Below are positions 33,585 to 41,725 of a DNA stretch of 64,000 nt, piece after piece; within the stretch, counting starts at the first letter, position 1; the number at the start of each line of letters is the position of its first letter. The DNA is taken from NCBI RefSeq assembly GCF_009695875.1, contig NZ_VUNC01000001.1, positions 186,001 to 250,000 of the forward strand. Reading direction: 5' to 3'. A program made the translations under genes and the position numbers. This stretch comes from Olsenella porci (GTDB lineage Bacteria > Actinomycetota > Coriobacteriia > Coriobacteriales > Atopobiaceae). A model generated the notes under the pieces. It was not told the origin of the DNA and made no database searches. It saw nothing but the letters and a program-made list of their open reading frames with translations.

Positions 33585-34447
33585 TAGCAGTTGCCCACGA
33601 AGACGTGTGGGAGCCTCCTGCGAGCGACCTCCGCGAGGTGCCGGACCGTTGGCACGGGCGTGGGGCTTGCGTCGGACATGCGCCAGTTGGGGAAGAAGCG
33701 GGTCACGTGCAGGGTGATGTCACCTGGCAGTGACGCAAGCCATCCCGCGAGGTCGTCCATCTCCCCTGCCTCGTCGTTCATGCCGGGGACGACGAGGGTC
33801 GTGACCTCCAGGTGACACGTGCGCTCCTCGCTCAGGCGCCGTATAGTCTTCCTCACGGCGTCGAGGTCGCCCCCGCACCGCTTGTAGAAATCGGGGGAGA
33901 AGGACTTAAGGTCTATGTTGGCGGCATCCAACAGGGGTGCAAGCTCGTCTACCACGCGTGGCTCGGCGTAGCCGTTGGAGACCAGGACGGTCTTGAGCCC
34001 CGAGCGATGCGCCAGGCGGGAGCAGTCCCGCACGTACTCCCAACACACCAGAGGCTCGTTGTAGGTGAAGGCGATGCCCACCATGTGGGGGTCGAGGTCC
34101 CTCTCGCGCATGGCCAGGGAAACGAGTTCGTCCGGCCCAACCTCCCGCCAGCGGACGTCATCGCTTCCCGCCTGCGAGATCCGCCAGTTCTGGCAGAACG
34201 GGCAGTGCAGGTTGCAGCCATACCCTCCCACCGACAGGACGCGGCTGCCAGGCATCCACCGGGCGAGGGGCTTCTTCTCCACCGGGTCGATGGCGATGGA
34301 GGTCAGGCGCCCGTACGCTTCGCATGCGACCGAGCTGCCAACGTTGCGCCGTGCCTGGCAGGCACCGAGGGCGCCGGGCTCCAGCCGGCAGTGGTGCGGG
34401 CACACGTCGCACGTCGCGATGCCGCTCGCGGCCCCCTCGCCCGTCAT
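33584..34447 (-). CDS. AmmeMemoRadiSam system radical SAM enzyme
   Basis: A 287-residue radical SAM protein. The 4Fe-4S motif is GYGCNLHCPFCQNW (CxxxCxxC) near residues 75-88. Four N-terminal cysteines (CDVCPHHC, then ACQAR) form the extra motif typical of this subgroup, once annotated as PflA-like. GIAFTYNEPLVCWEYV and the NIDLKSF segment also fit. The ATG overlaps the upstream stop in a 4-bp ATGA. It always travels with Memo and AMMECR1 genes, and here the neighbour carries both. The reaction of this three-part system is not firmly established; it is thought to modify a substrate by radical chemistry. Confidence 0.9.
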   Translation of the reverse strand: MTGEGAASGIATCDVCPHHCRLEPGALGACQARRNVGSSVACEAYGRLTSIAIDPVEKKPLARWMPGSRVLSVGGYGCNLHCPFCQNWRISQAGSDDVRWREVGPDELVSLAMRERDLDPHMVGIAFTYNEPLVCWEYVRDCSRLAHRSGLKTVLVSNGYAEPRVVDELAPLLDAANIDLKSFSPDFYKRCGGDLDAVRKTIRRLSEERTCHLEVTTLVVPGMNDEAGEMDDLAGWLASLPGDITLHVTRFFPNWRMSDASPTPVPTVRHLAEVARRRLPHVFVGNC

Positions 34448-35844
34448 GCGTGCCTCGCCACCTCAAAGCGTTCGAGCGACCACTCGTCGTGGTCCAGGTC
34501 TATCCCGCCCTTCCGCGCAGCGATGGAGACCTGCTCCTGTACCGTGTCCACGCCGTCGAGGTCGGGGAGAAGGACGCCGCGCCTTCCGTCGGGGGCGCTC
34601 ACCACCACGCCGTAGCGTCTGACGTCGAGCTGGTCGGTCGACTCGATTGCCTCGGGGTCGCCCAGCACGTCCACGTCGTACACCAGCTCGGGCAGCTCCT
34701 CCGGTCGCACGGGTGGAAAGCGAGGATCGCTCGAGCAGGCGCTGATGGCGTTGGACGCGATCTCGTCCGCCAGGCAGTCGCGCATAGGGCGAATGGTCCC
34801 GATGCAACCGCGCAGCTCGCCGTTCTCCTTCAGCGAGACGAAACATCCCGCCCTCCTGGAGGTCATCTCTTCCGGCAGCCCCCTCGGTCGCATCGGCCTC
34901 GCGCCGTTCTCCACGAAGGCTTCGACCGTGGAACGGGCGAGGTGCACGTATGAATCCTCCCCCTCGCGGCGGGCTTCCATCTCCCTGCGGTGGCATGCCT
35001 CGTATGCCTCGAGGAACTTGCGCTTGGGATCCGCTCCCTCGTCGCCTACGGGGGTGAACGCTGCGACGGCGTAGCCCACGCCAAACGGGCCCTCGTGCGA
35101 CAGAAGCTCGGGTCGAACGTCCGTGCCGTCGAGTGCACCCGCCATGATCTGGAAGCTGCGAAGCCCGCACTCCGCCGCCCGGTCGGCGAAGCCGCGGTCC
35201 ATGGTGAGGAGCGGGAGGAAGTCGCCCGTCTCAAACGCCCTCTCAACGCGCTCGTCAAACCGAGGGCCCTCCGGGGCAAAGCCGTACGGGCCGTCCTCGG
35301 ACAGCTTGTGGGAAAGGTCCCCCGAGGCGACGTAGACCACCTGACGGCCGAGGACGCTCGCGACCCGCTGGACCAAGGCACCCAAACGATAGTGGGCGGA
35401 AGGGGAGAGGCCCGAGAGTCCTATGCGTACAATCTTATAATCACGGTAGTATTTTTGGATAAAGTGTATGGGAATCATAGTCGCGTGGTCGAGGGAGGGG
35501 TCCCTCTCGCCCTGCGTTCCGGCGGAGAGGCCCTCGGCTTCGCAGGCGGCGGCGAGCGCGCTCACAAACTGGGTGTCGTAGGTTGCCTCATAGCGAGTTT
35601 GCGGTGCGCCAAATTGCGCGAAGCTTCCCGACGCCCCCGCTCCCGGCGAGATGTGGTTGTAGTTGCGGTACATGACCGAGTGGGGGGTCGAGACCACGAT
35701 GGTGTCTGGCGCAACGGCGGCGACCCTCCTGCCAACCTCATCGTATGCGTCGATGGTCGACTGGATGCCCCTCTCCCTCCCATGTCCAACCGTAGGGATG
35801 ATGAGTGGTGGGTGAGGTACGGCAAACGCGGCGAGAATGGCCAT
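34444..35844 (-). CDS. Fused Memo-like and AMMECR1 protein of the AmmeMemoRadiSam system
   Basis: A 466-residue protein. Residues about 1-270 are a Memo/LigB-type dioxygenase-like domain with potential metal ligands His (FAVPHPPLI, SLDHATMIPIH, ASGDLSHKL). Residues about 285-460 are an AMMECR1 domain with the signature NGELRGCIGTI. The two are often separate genes (AmmeMemoRadiSam system proteins A and B). The ATG at 35844 follows AAGGGGGAC. Together with the overlapping radical SAM gene it forms a compact two-gene operon. Substrate and product are unknown. Confidence 0.9.
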   Translation of the reverse strand: MAILAAFAVPHPPLIIPTVGHGRERGIQSTIDAYDEVGRRVAAVAPDTIVVSTPHSVMYRNYNHISPGAGASGSFAQFGAPQTRYEATYDTQFVSALAAACEAEGLSAGTQGERDPSLDHATMIPIHFIQKYYRDYKIVRIGLSGLSPSAHYRLGALVQRVASVLGRQVVYVASGDLSHKLSEDGPYGFAPEGPRFDERVERAFETGDFLPLLTMDRGFADRAAECGLRSFQIMAGALDGTDVRPELLSHEGPFGVGYAVAAFTPVGDEGADPKRKFLEAYEACHRREMEARREGEDSYVHLARSTVEAFVENGARPMRPRGLPEEMTSRRAGCFVSLKENGELRGCIGTIRPMRDCLADEIASNAISACSSDPRFPPVRPEELPELVYDVDVLGDPEAIESTDQLDVRRYGVVVSAPDGRRGVLLPDLDGVDTVQEQVSIAARKGGIDLDHDEWSLERFEVARHA

Positions 35845-35984
35845 GGCAGTCCCCCTTAGACGCTGTTCAAGGATGGTATCCCCCGTGCCGGTGGTCCTTA
35901 TGCGCCTTGGGAGAGGGTGACTTTGCCACGTCTGTGCTGACGTTTTCAGATTCCTGCCATGCGTGAACGGAATGTTACAGACCA

Positions 35985-36001
35985 GTTATCGGAAAAATAA
36001 C
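35985..36001. promoter_or_regulatory. Inverted repeat in the promoter region of the C69 peptidase
   Basis: GTTAT (35985-35989) and ATAAC (35997-36001) flank 7 bp in an AT-rich region about 130 bp before the peptidase start. A similar GTTATC motif appears in the metY promoter. No regulator can be named. Confidence 0.3.
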
Positions 36002-36133
36002 GACGTTCAACCATTCAGACAAGTTTCATCAACCTCGCGGCAACACAAAGGTCGTACATTCAAACATGTTCGTTTCTTATAGGTTGGCCATGGCTCGCAG
36101 ATTGAACGTGGCCGAGTGGAAAGGGGTACGCCC

Positions 36134-38473
36134 ATGCGTAGACATGGACTCGTTGCCAAGACGGTCGCTGCCTCTGCGGTTACCGCCGCTCTTGCGTTCG
36201 CAGCTCCCATCGAGGCCCTGGCATGCACCCAGGTCTATGTGGGCTCGCAGCTCACCGCCAGCGGCGACACCATCTATGGTCGCGAGGAGGACTACGCCTC
36301 CCGCCACGTCAAGGTGTTTGGCGTCCAGGACGAGACCGATGGTCGCACCTACATCTCCGGCGAGAGTAACTTCAACCGTACCGTCGGCCACACCTATCGC
36401 TACACCTACGTGCGCGACACCGAGGCCGACTGGGGCATGGATTTCCCGCCCTACTCCGAGGCCGGCATCAACGAGAATGGCGTGACCTGCTCCGCAACGC
36501 TCACGACCGATGCCAATGACAAGGTCATGGCGGTTGATCCCGCGACCGACAACGGTATTGGCGAGTACAACCTCGCCGACGTGGTGCTGGGCGAGGCAAC
36601 CTCCGCGCGCGACGGCGTGGAGAAGCTCGGCAAGGTGATGGACGAGTACGGCACCGCCGAGCACAACCAGATCTGGATTGGCGACAACAACGAGGTCTGG
36701 AACTTCCAGCAGCTCTCCGGCCACCAGTGGATTGCTATCAAGGTTGCGGACAACGTCGCCTCCGTCAACCCCAACATCGGCTACCTGCGCTACAAGGTCA
36801 ACCTGGACGACCAGGGCACCTGCCTGCACTCCGAGGGCATCGAGGACGTTGCCAAGAAGGCCGATAGCTACGCGACCTTCGACGATGGCAGCTTCGACGT
36901 TGCCACCTCCTACGGCGACACCAACCCCGGCGTCCACCAGATGACCCGCTACGCCCAGGGTCGCGCCTACCTCGGAGCCGCACTTGGCGACAGCGATTTC
37001 ACCGTCGACGGCTCCGGTCGCGTGGACTCGCTCTCCATGGATGCCCGTCAGCTGTTCTTCACGCCCGGGCGCAGCGATTACTCCCTGTACGACGTCCAGC
37101 GCCTGCTTGCCGCCCGCGGCGAGGGCACGCAGTTTGATGCCAACAAGAACACCAAGCTCTACGCCATCGGTAACAACCGCGGTGTGGAGTCCCACCTGTT
37201 CCAGACCCGTAAGGGCATGAGCGCGGACATCGCGACCATTCAGTGGGAGGCCCTCTCGAGGACCGAGTTCAGCATCTACGTGCCGTCTTACTCGGCACTG
37301 CTGACCGAGGTCCCCACCGACGTGTACAGCACGTACGACGGCATCGACCAGAGCCACACGGGCAAGAGCGAGCGCAACGACGACGTCAAGGCAGCCATGG
37401 ATACCACCACCAACGGTGACAACATGGACTACGTGATGATGGATCTCAACACCCTGGCGTACAACAACCGCGACAAGGTGGGCTCCGGCGTCGCTGCATA
37501 CCTCAAGGCCCTGCAGACCGAGGTCAACAGCCAGCAGGAGGTCGTGGACGCCTACATGCAGTCCCTGCCCTCCGATCAGCGCACGGACGCCGCGAACAAG
37601 GCCTTTGACGCCGTCTCGCACGGTGTATACGAGAAGGCGAAGGCCCTGCGCACCGAGGTCCGCGAGTACCTGAAGGGTGACCAGTCCAAGGAGTTCGCGG
37701 CCAGCGACCTCAGCTCCGACGGCACGCTCAAGGACCCGCTGCAGTACGCCGCCAAGGTCGTCCCGCCGACCATCACCGGCCAGCCCGCGAGCGCCAGCTA
37801 CGTGCAGAAGGACGCCGCGACCGCCCTGTCCGTCGACGCCACCGACCCCGCCGGCACGAGCCTCTCGTACCAGTGGATGAAGTCCACCGACGGCGGCAAG
37901 ACCTGGAAGAAGGTCGCCACCTCCGACACCTACACCCCCGCCACCACCGACGAGGGAGAGGCGCAGTACAAGGTCGTCGTGACCAACGAGGGAGGCCTCA
38001 CCGCCGAGTCCCAGGTCGCCACGATCTCGGTTTCCAAGCCCGTCGTCCCGGCCCCTGCGGGCTCGATGTACCGCCTGTACAACCCCAACTCCGGCGAGCA
38101 CTTCTACACCGCCAGCGCCTACGAGGCGGGCTCGCTCGTGAAGGCCGGCTGGAGGTACGAGGGCATCGGCTGGATGGCGCCCAAGACGTCCAAGACCCCG
38201 GTCTACCGCCTGTACAACCCCAACGCGGGCGACCACCACTACACCACCAGCGCGGGCGAGAAGGACTCGCTGGTCAAGGCCGGCTGGAACTACGAGGGCA
38301 TCGGCTGGTACTCGGACGACGCGCAGACCGTGCCGGTGTACCGCGAGTACAACCCCAACGCCAAGTCCGGCGCGCACAACTTCACGACCAACAAGGACGA
38401 GGACACGATGCTCGCCAACGCCGGCTGGAACCAGGAGGGCATCGCCTGGTACGGCGTGAAGGCTCAGAACTAG
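36134..38473 (+). CDS. pepD: Secreted C69-family dipeptidase with Ig-like and DUF5648-type modules
   Basis: A 779-residue exported peptidase. The signal peptide (MRRHGLVAKTVAASAVTAA to EALA) ends directly before Cys31 in ACTQVYVG, the N-terminal nucleophile of C69 Ntn-hydrolases, so signal cleavage may itself generate the active enzyme. The catalytic domain runs to about 540. An Ig-like fold follows (about 545-640), then three repeats of Y-R-(L/E)-Y-N-P-N-(S/A)-G-x-H (about 642-779) of the DUF5648 type, shared with the next gene. I choose ATG 36134 with AAGGGG 7 nt upstream; ATG 36116 adds six residues. It would cleave dipeptides at the cell surface. Confidence 0.92.
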   Translation: MRRHGLVAKTVAASAVTAALAFAAPIEALACTQVYVGSQLTASGDTIYGREEDYASRHVKVFGVQDETDGRTYISGESNFNRTVGHTYRYTYVRDTEADWGMDFPPYSEAGINENGVTCSATLTTDANDKVMAVDPATDNGIGEYNLADVVLGEATSARDGVEKLGKVMDEYGTAEHNQIWIGDNNEVWNFQQLSGHQWIAIKVADNVASVNPNIGYLRYKVNLDDQGTCLHSEGIEDVAKKADSYATFDDGSFDVATSYGDTNPGVHQMTRYAQGRAYLGAALGDSDFTVDGSGRVDSLSMDARQLFFTPGRSDYSLYDVQRLLAARGEGTQFDANKNTKLYAIGNNRGVESHLFQTRKGMSADIATIQWEALSRTEFSIYVPSYSALLTEVPTDVYSTYDGIDQSHTGKSERNDDVKAAMDTTTNGDNMDYVMMDLNTLAYNNRDKVGSGVAAYLKALQTEVNSQQEVVDAYMQSLPSDQRTDAANKAFDAVSHGVYEKAKALRTEVREYLKGDQSKEFAASDLSSDGTLKDPLQYAAKVVPPTITGQPASASYVQKDAATALSVDATDPAGTSLSYQWMKSTDGGKTWKKVATSDTYTPATTDEGEAQYKVVVTNEGGLTAESQVATISVSKPVVPAPAGSMYRLYNPNSGEHFYTASAYEAGSLVKAGWRYEGIGWMAPKTSKTPVYRLYNPNAGDHHYTTSAGEKDSLVKAGWNYEGIGWYSDDAQTVPVYREYNPNAKSGAHNFTTNKDEDTMLANAGWNQEGIAWYGVKAQN
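38057..38470 (+). repeat. DUF5648-type module, copy in the C69 peptidase
   Basis: Three tandem repeats of about 45 codons encode Y-R-x-Y-N-P-N-x-G-x-H-x-(Y/F)-T with a G-W-x-Y-E-G-I-(G/A)-W end. The module shows long runs of near-identical DNA with 41232-41635, for example from 38076 against 41253. Confidence 0.85.
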
Positions 38474-38496
38474 TGACCAAAGTGGCCTGATTCAAA

Positions 38497-38539
38497 CCTT
38501 CCGGCGGGCGTGGGTCGTCCGCCCGTCGGAAGGACTTTT
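38497..38539 (+). terminator. Terminator after the C69 peptidase
   Basis: A 14- to 15-bp GC-rich stem (38497-38510 with 38519-38533, one mismatch) and then ACTTTTAC. It lies about 190 bp before the M6 peptidase start and separates the two secreted peptidases into different transcripts. Confidence 0.85.
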
Positions 38540-38725
38540 ACAGCATGGGAGGGTTTTTGCCGCCGTTGTCGGAGGCCCTCCCTTTCTCTTACCCCTCAAC
38601 AACGTTCCTTGTCTCCCGTCGGGGGACGAGTCTGCTCCTGTTACCTGAAAGAAAACCCAATCATTGTCGCAAGTAGGTTCGCGCGCCGCCGCACGGCTGG
38701 CGTGCGAGGAGAGAAGGGAGTGGGA

Positions 38726-41638
38726 ATGCGTCAGGAAGTGGAGAATCCGTTTGGGGTGCTGCGCCCGCGGGCGCAGCTCAGGCGGAGGATCGCAAAGGGA
38801 GCTGCCGCGGTGGTGATGACCATCGCCCTCACGCTTCCCGGGGTTGCCATGGCCAACCCGGCGAGTGGGGCGACTGTAACGCTTACACAGCCGGACGGAG
38901 CATCCTTTGAGTCCACGATCAGCGGAGACGAGTACTTTAACTATCGGCTCATGGACAATGGCGCAATTGTCGAGCTCGACCCATCAGATGGCGTCTACAA
39001 GCAGGTCGTGAGGGGCTCCGATGGTAGCGTCGCCTTTGGGAGCCCGGCTCAGGCGGAGAGGGACTCCGGTGCAATCGGGAAGTCAGACCTTTCCGACGAG
39101 GCCACACGCAAGGCGATTTACGCGCTTATGGGCAGCGAATACCGCGAGTCCACCACGAGCAATCCGTCGTCGCCCGTGACCGCCGACAAGATCACGGCGA
39201 AGCAGCGCAAGGACGTGAATGAGAGGGAGGGCGCGGAGAAGACCCTGCCGCTCCTCACGGTCATCGTCGAGTTTAACGACGAGAAGTACCGTGACGACTA
39301 CAACTGGGGCGACCAGTTCTTCACAGGCGAGTGGAGCATCGAGAAGTACTACAACATCGCCTCAAACGGCAAGTTCACCTGGCGTCCCATCGAGGAGACG
39401 AGTGCGACAGGCGTCGATGGCAACCACAATCCCTATGACACGGCCAACGACGGCGTGGTTCACGTGACTCTCGACCGCGATCACGGCAAGCTCGACTATG
39501 GTCAGAACTACATCGAAACCCTCGAGGCGACCTTCGATGCCGTGAGCAAGTACGTCGACCTTGCCAAGTACGACACTAACCACGATGGCAAGCTGGACAA
39601 GACCGAGATCGGCATCGGCCTCGTGTTTGCAGGCTATGACGAGTCGGCAGGCTATGTCCCCTCGGGCCACGGCTGCATCTGGCCGCACCAGTGGACCTTC
39701 TCCGACGCGGCGAGCCAGAACGGCATGGACGCCAAACCCTACGAGGTGACCACGACAAGCGGCAAGGTCGGGATCGACTCCTACGTCACCCAGGCGGAGA
39801 CGGAGTCCACGGGAGCATCCGAGGAGCACCAGAGCGGCATCGGGGCCCTTGGGCACGAGCTCGGCCACTACATCGGCCTGCCCGACCTGTACGACACCTC
39901 TGACGGCTCCGATCCCGGCCCGTGGGCCGACTACTCCTTCTCGGGCCTCTCGATGATGGATGGCGGCTCCTGGGGCGTGGTCCAGACCGGCAAGGATGCG
40001 GGCATTTACCGTCCTGGGTTCTTTGACGCCTGGTCTAGGTACTTCCTTGGCTACATCGAGCCCGAGGAGATCACCCACGACGGCGTGTACACCGCGAGCT
40101 CCCAGATGAGCGAGGCGGGCTTCAAGAGCTTCATCGTCAGGGCGAGCGACGGCGAGTACTACATGATCGAGAACCGTCAGTACGAGTCCTTTGACCAAGG
40201 CATGGAGAAGTTCTACCTCAAGGGGAAGAGGAGCGGGTACTCCTACGACAACCCCACCGGCGGCATCGTGGTGTACCACATCGACCAGGGCATCGTGGAT
40301 GAGGACGGCATCCTCACGGGCGACAACACCGTCAACGTGAGCACTCACCGCCCTGGAGCTATGCCCGCGTACTTTGAGCTGGCCGACTTCAACGGCGGCA
40401 AGCCGCTCATCCGGATGCCGTTCCTCAACAGCCACACGCAGGATCAGTTGGGCACCAGCACCACGCCCGTCCTCCTGTACAACGGCAAGGACACTCCCGC
40501 GGAGCGCGTTGACACCGGAATCAAGATCTCCTCGACCGCCAAGGGAGCCGCATCCCAGGCGTTCGTCGTCGACTTCCCGGCATCCCTCGCGTCTCTCGAC
40601 GGAAAGGCGGAGCTCTCTGCCGATGGCGGCAGCGTCAAGTACACTGCCAAGCTCAACAACCTTAACGTGGACCAGAAGGCAGAGCTTGTGGTCCTCGACG
40701 CCGACGGCAACAAGGTCGACGCCGACTGGGCGCATGCGTGGCTCGCTGGTGGCGCGGCAGACGAGAATGCAGTGAGCACGCTCTCTGCAAGCATCGACGT
40801 GCCGGCCAACGAGACGACCAAGGCGCAGGGCTACCAGGTCGCGGTGTTCCTGGACGGCAAGCAGCTGGGCGAGGCGGTCAAGCTCACCGTGGCGGCGCAT
40901 CCCGTGACGCTCACCTCGATCAAGCCCGCCGAGAGCACGCTCGATTCCAACGGCGCTGACGTGAGTTTCTCCGCCGACCTCAAGTACGTGCCCGAGGGCA
41001 AGAGCACGCAGCTTCGCGTGTACGACGCCAGCGGAAGCGCCATCGACCGCGCATGGGCAACGGTGGACCTCCACAAGGGCGAGGACGGAGGCTATGCGGC
41101 TTCCATAAGCTTCCCCGGCAACCTTGAGAAGGCTGACGCTAGGTATGAGGTCGCCGTTCTGGTGGATGGCCAGGAGGTCAACCCCAACGCGCGTGCGACC
41201 GTGACCGTGAAGGCGGTTCCCAAGGTCGAGGTTGGGACGATGTTCCGCATGTACAACCCCAACTCCGGCGAGCACTTCTACACCCAGAGCAAGCTCGAGG
41301 CGGGGTCGCTGGTAAAGGCGGGCTGGACGTACGAGGGCGTTGCGTGGAAGGCTCCTAAGACGTCCAACACCCCGGTGTATCGCCTGTACAACCCCAATGC
41401 GGGCGACCACCACTACACCACCAATGCGGACGAGCGGGACATGCTCGTCAACGCGGGCTGGAACGACGAGGGCATTGGCTGGTACTCCGACGACGAGCAG
41501 GGCGTGCCCGTCTATCGCCAGTACAACCCCAACGCCAAGGCAGGCGCCCACAACTTCACCACGAGCAAGGCTGAGAACGACCATCTGGTGAAGGTCGGCT
41601 GGAATGCAGAGGGCATCGCCTGGTACGGCGTGAAGTAG
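38726..41638 (+). CDS. Secreted M6-family metallopeptidase with DUF5648-type repeats
   Basis: A 970-residue exported zinc protease. The signal peptide (about 1-45) ends near VAMANPAS. The M6 catalytic motif LGHELGHYIGLPDLYD (HExxHxxGxxD, first His near 377) matches immune inhibitor A-type enzymes. A GHGCIWPHQWTF segment precedes it. The region from about 620 to 830 looks like Ig-like beta domains, and residues about 836-970 are three DUF5648-type repeats closely matching those of the C69 peptidase. I choose ATG 38726 (GAGAAGGGAG upstream); the frame runs 72 codons upstream through the previous terminator, so the longer start is wrong. It lacks an LPXTG motif. Confidence 0.92.
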   Translation: MRQEVENPFGVLRPRAQLRRRIAKGAAAVVMTIALTLPGVAMANPASGATVTLTQPDGASFESTISGDEYFNYRLMDNGAIVELDPSDGVYKQVVRGSDGSVAFGSPAQAERDSGAIGKSDLSDEATRKAIYALMGSEYRESTTSNPSSPVTADKITAKQRKDVNEREGAEKTLPLLTVIVEFNDEKYRDDYNWGDQFFTGEWSIEKYYNIASNGKFTWRPIEETSATGVDGNHNPYDTANDGVVHVTLDRDHGKLDYGQNYIETLEATFDAVSKYVDLAKYDTNHDGKLDKTEIGIGLVFAGYDESAGYVPSGHGCIWPHQWTFSDAASQNGMDAKPYEVTTTSGKVGIDSYVTQAETESTGASEEHQSGIGALGHELGHYIGLPDLYDTSDGSDPGPWADYSFSGLSMMDGGSWGVVQTGKDAGIYRPGFFDAWSRYFLGYIEPEEITHDGVYTASSQMSEAGFKSFIVRASDGEYYMIENRQYESFDQGMEKFYLKGKRSGYSYDNPTGGIVVYHIDQGIVDEDGILTGDNTVNVSTHRPGAMPAYFELADFNGGKPLIRMPFLNSHTQDQLGTSTTPVLLYNGKDTPAERVDTGIKISSTAKGAASQAFVVDFPASLASLDGKAELSADGGSVKYTAKLNNLNVDQKAELVVLDADGNKVDADWAHAWLAGGAADENAVSTLSASIDVPANETTKAQGYQVAVFLDGKQLGEAVKLTVAAHPVTLTSIKPAESTLDSNGADVSFSADLKYVPEGKSTQLRVYDASGSAIDRAWATVDLHKGEDGGYAASISFPGNLEKADARYEVAVLVDGQEVNPNARATVTVKAVPKVEVGTMFRMYNPNSGEHFYTQSKLEAGSLVKAGWTYEGVAWKAPKTSNTPVYRLYNPNAGDHHYTTNADERDMLVNAGWNDEGIGWYSDDEQGVPVYRQYNPNAKAGAHNFTTSKAENDHLVKVGWNAEGIAWYGVK
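41232..41635 (+). repeat. DUF5648-type module, copy in the M6 peptidase
   Basis: The second copy of the three-repeat module, ending like the first in AWYGVK. DNA similarity to the first copy is high, which suggests recent duplication or gene conversion between the neighbouring genes. Confidence 0.85.
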
Positions 41639-41660
41639 CCCAGTCAGGCATCCGATAGGG

Positions 41661-41696
41661 GAGAGGGGGCGGGCCCATCCGGGTTCGCCCCCTCTC
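41661..41696. terminator. Hairpin between convergent M6 peptidase and adenine deaminase genes
   Basis: An 11-bp perfect stem GAGAGGGGGCG/CGCCCCCTCTC (41661-41671/41686-41696), extendable inside, sits 22 bp after the peptidase stop and 30 bp beyond the deaminase stop. Neither strand has a good T-run, so it may work as a bidirectional but inefficient terminator. Confidence 0.55.
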
Positions 41697-41725
41697 GTCG
41701 GTGGAAACGCGTCTCTCGCCCGTGC

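Noticed and set aside
36077-38377. A 766-codon minus-strand frame opposite the C69 peptidase
   Set aside because: Shadow frame; the Val/Gly/Leu-heavy translation has no family features and the plus gene is certain.
39362-41584. A 740-codon minus-strand frame opposite the M6 peptidase
   Set aside because: Shadow frame for the same reasons.
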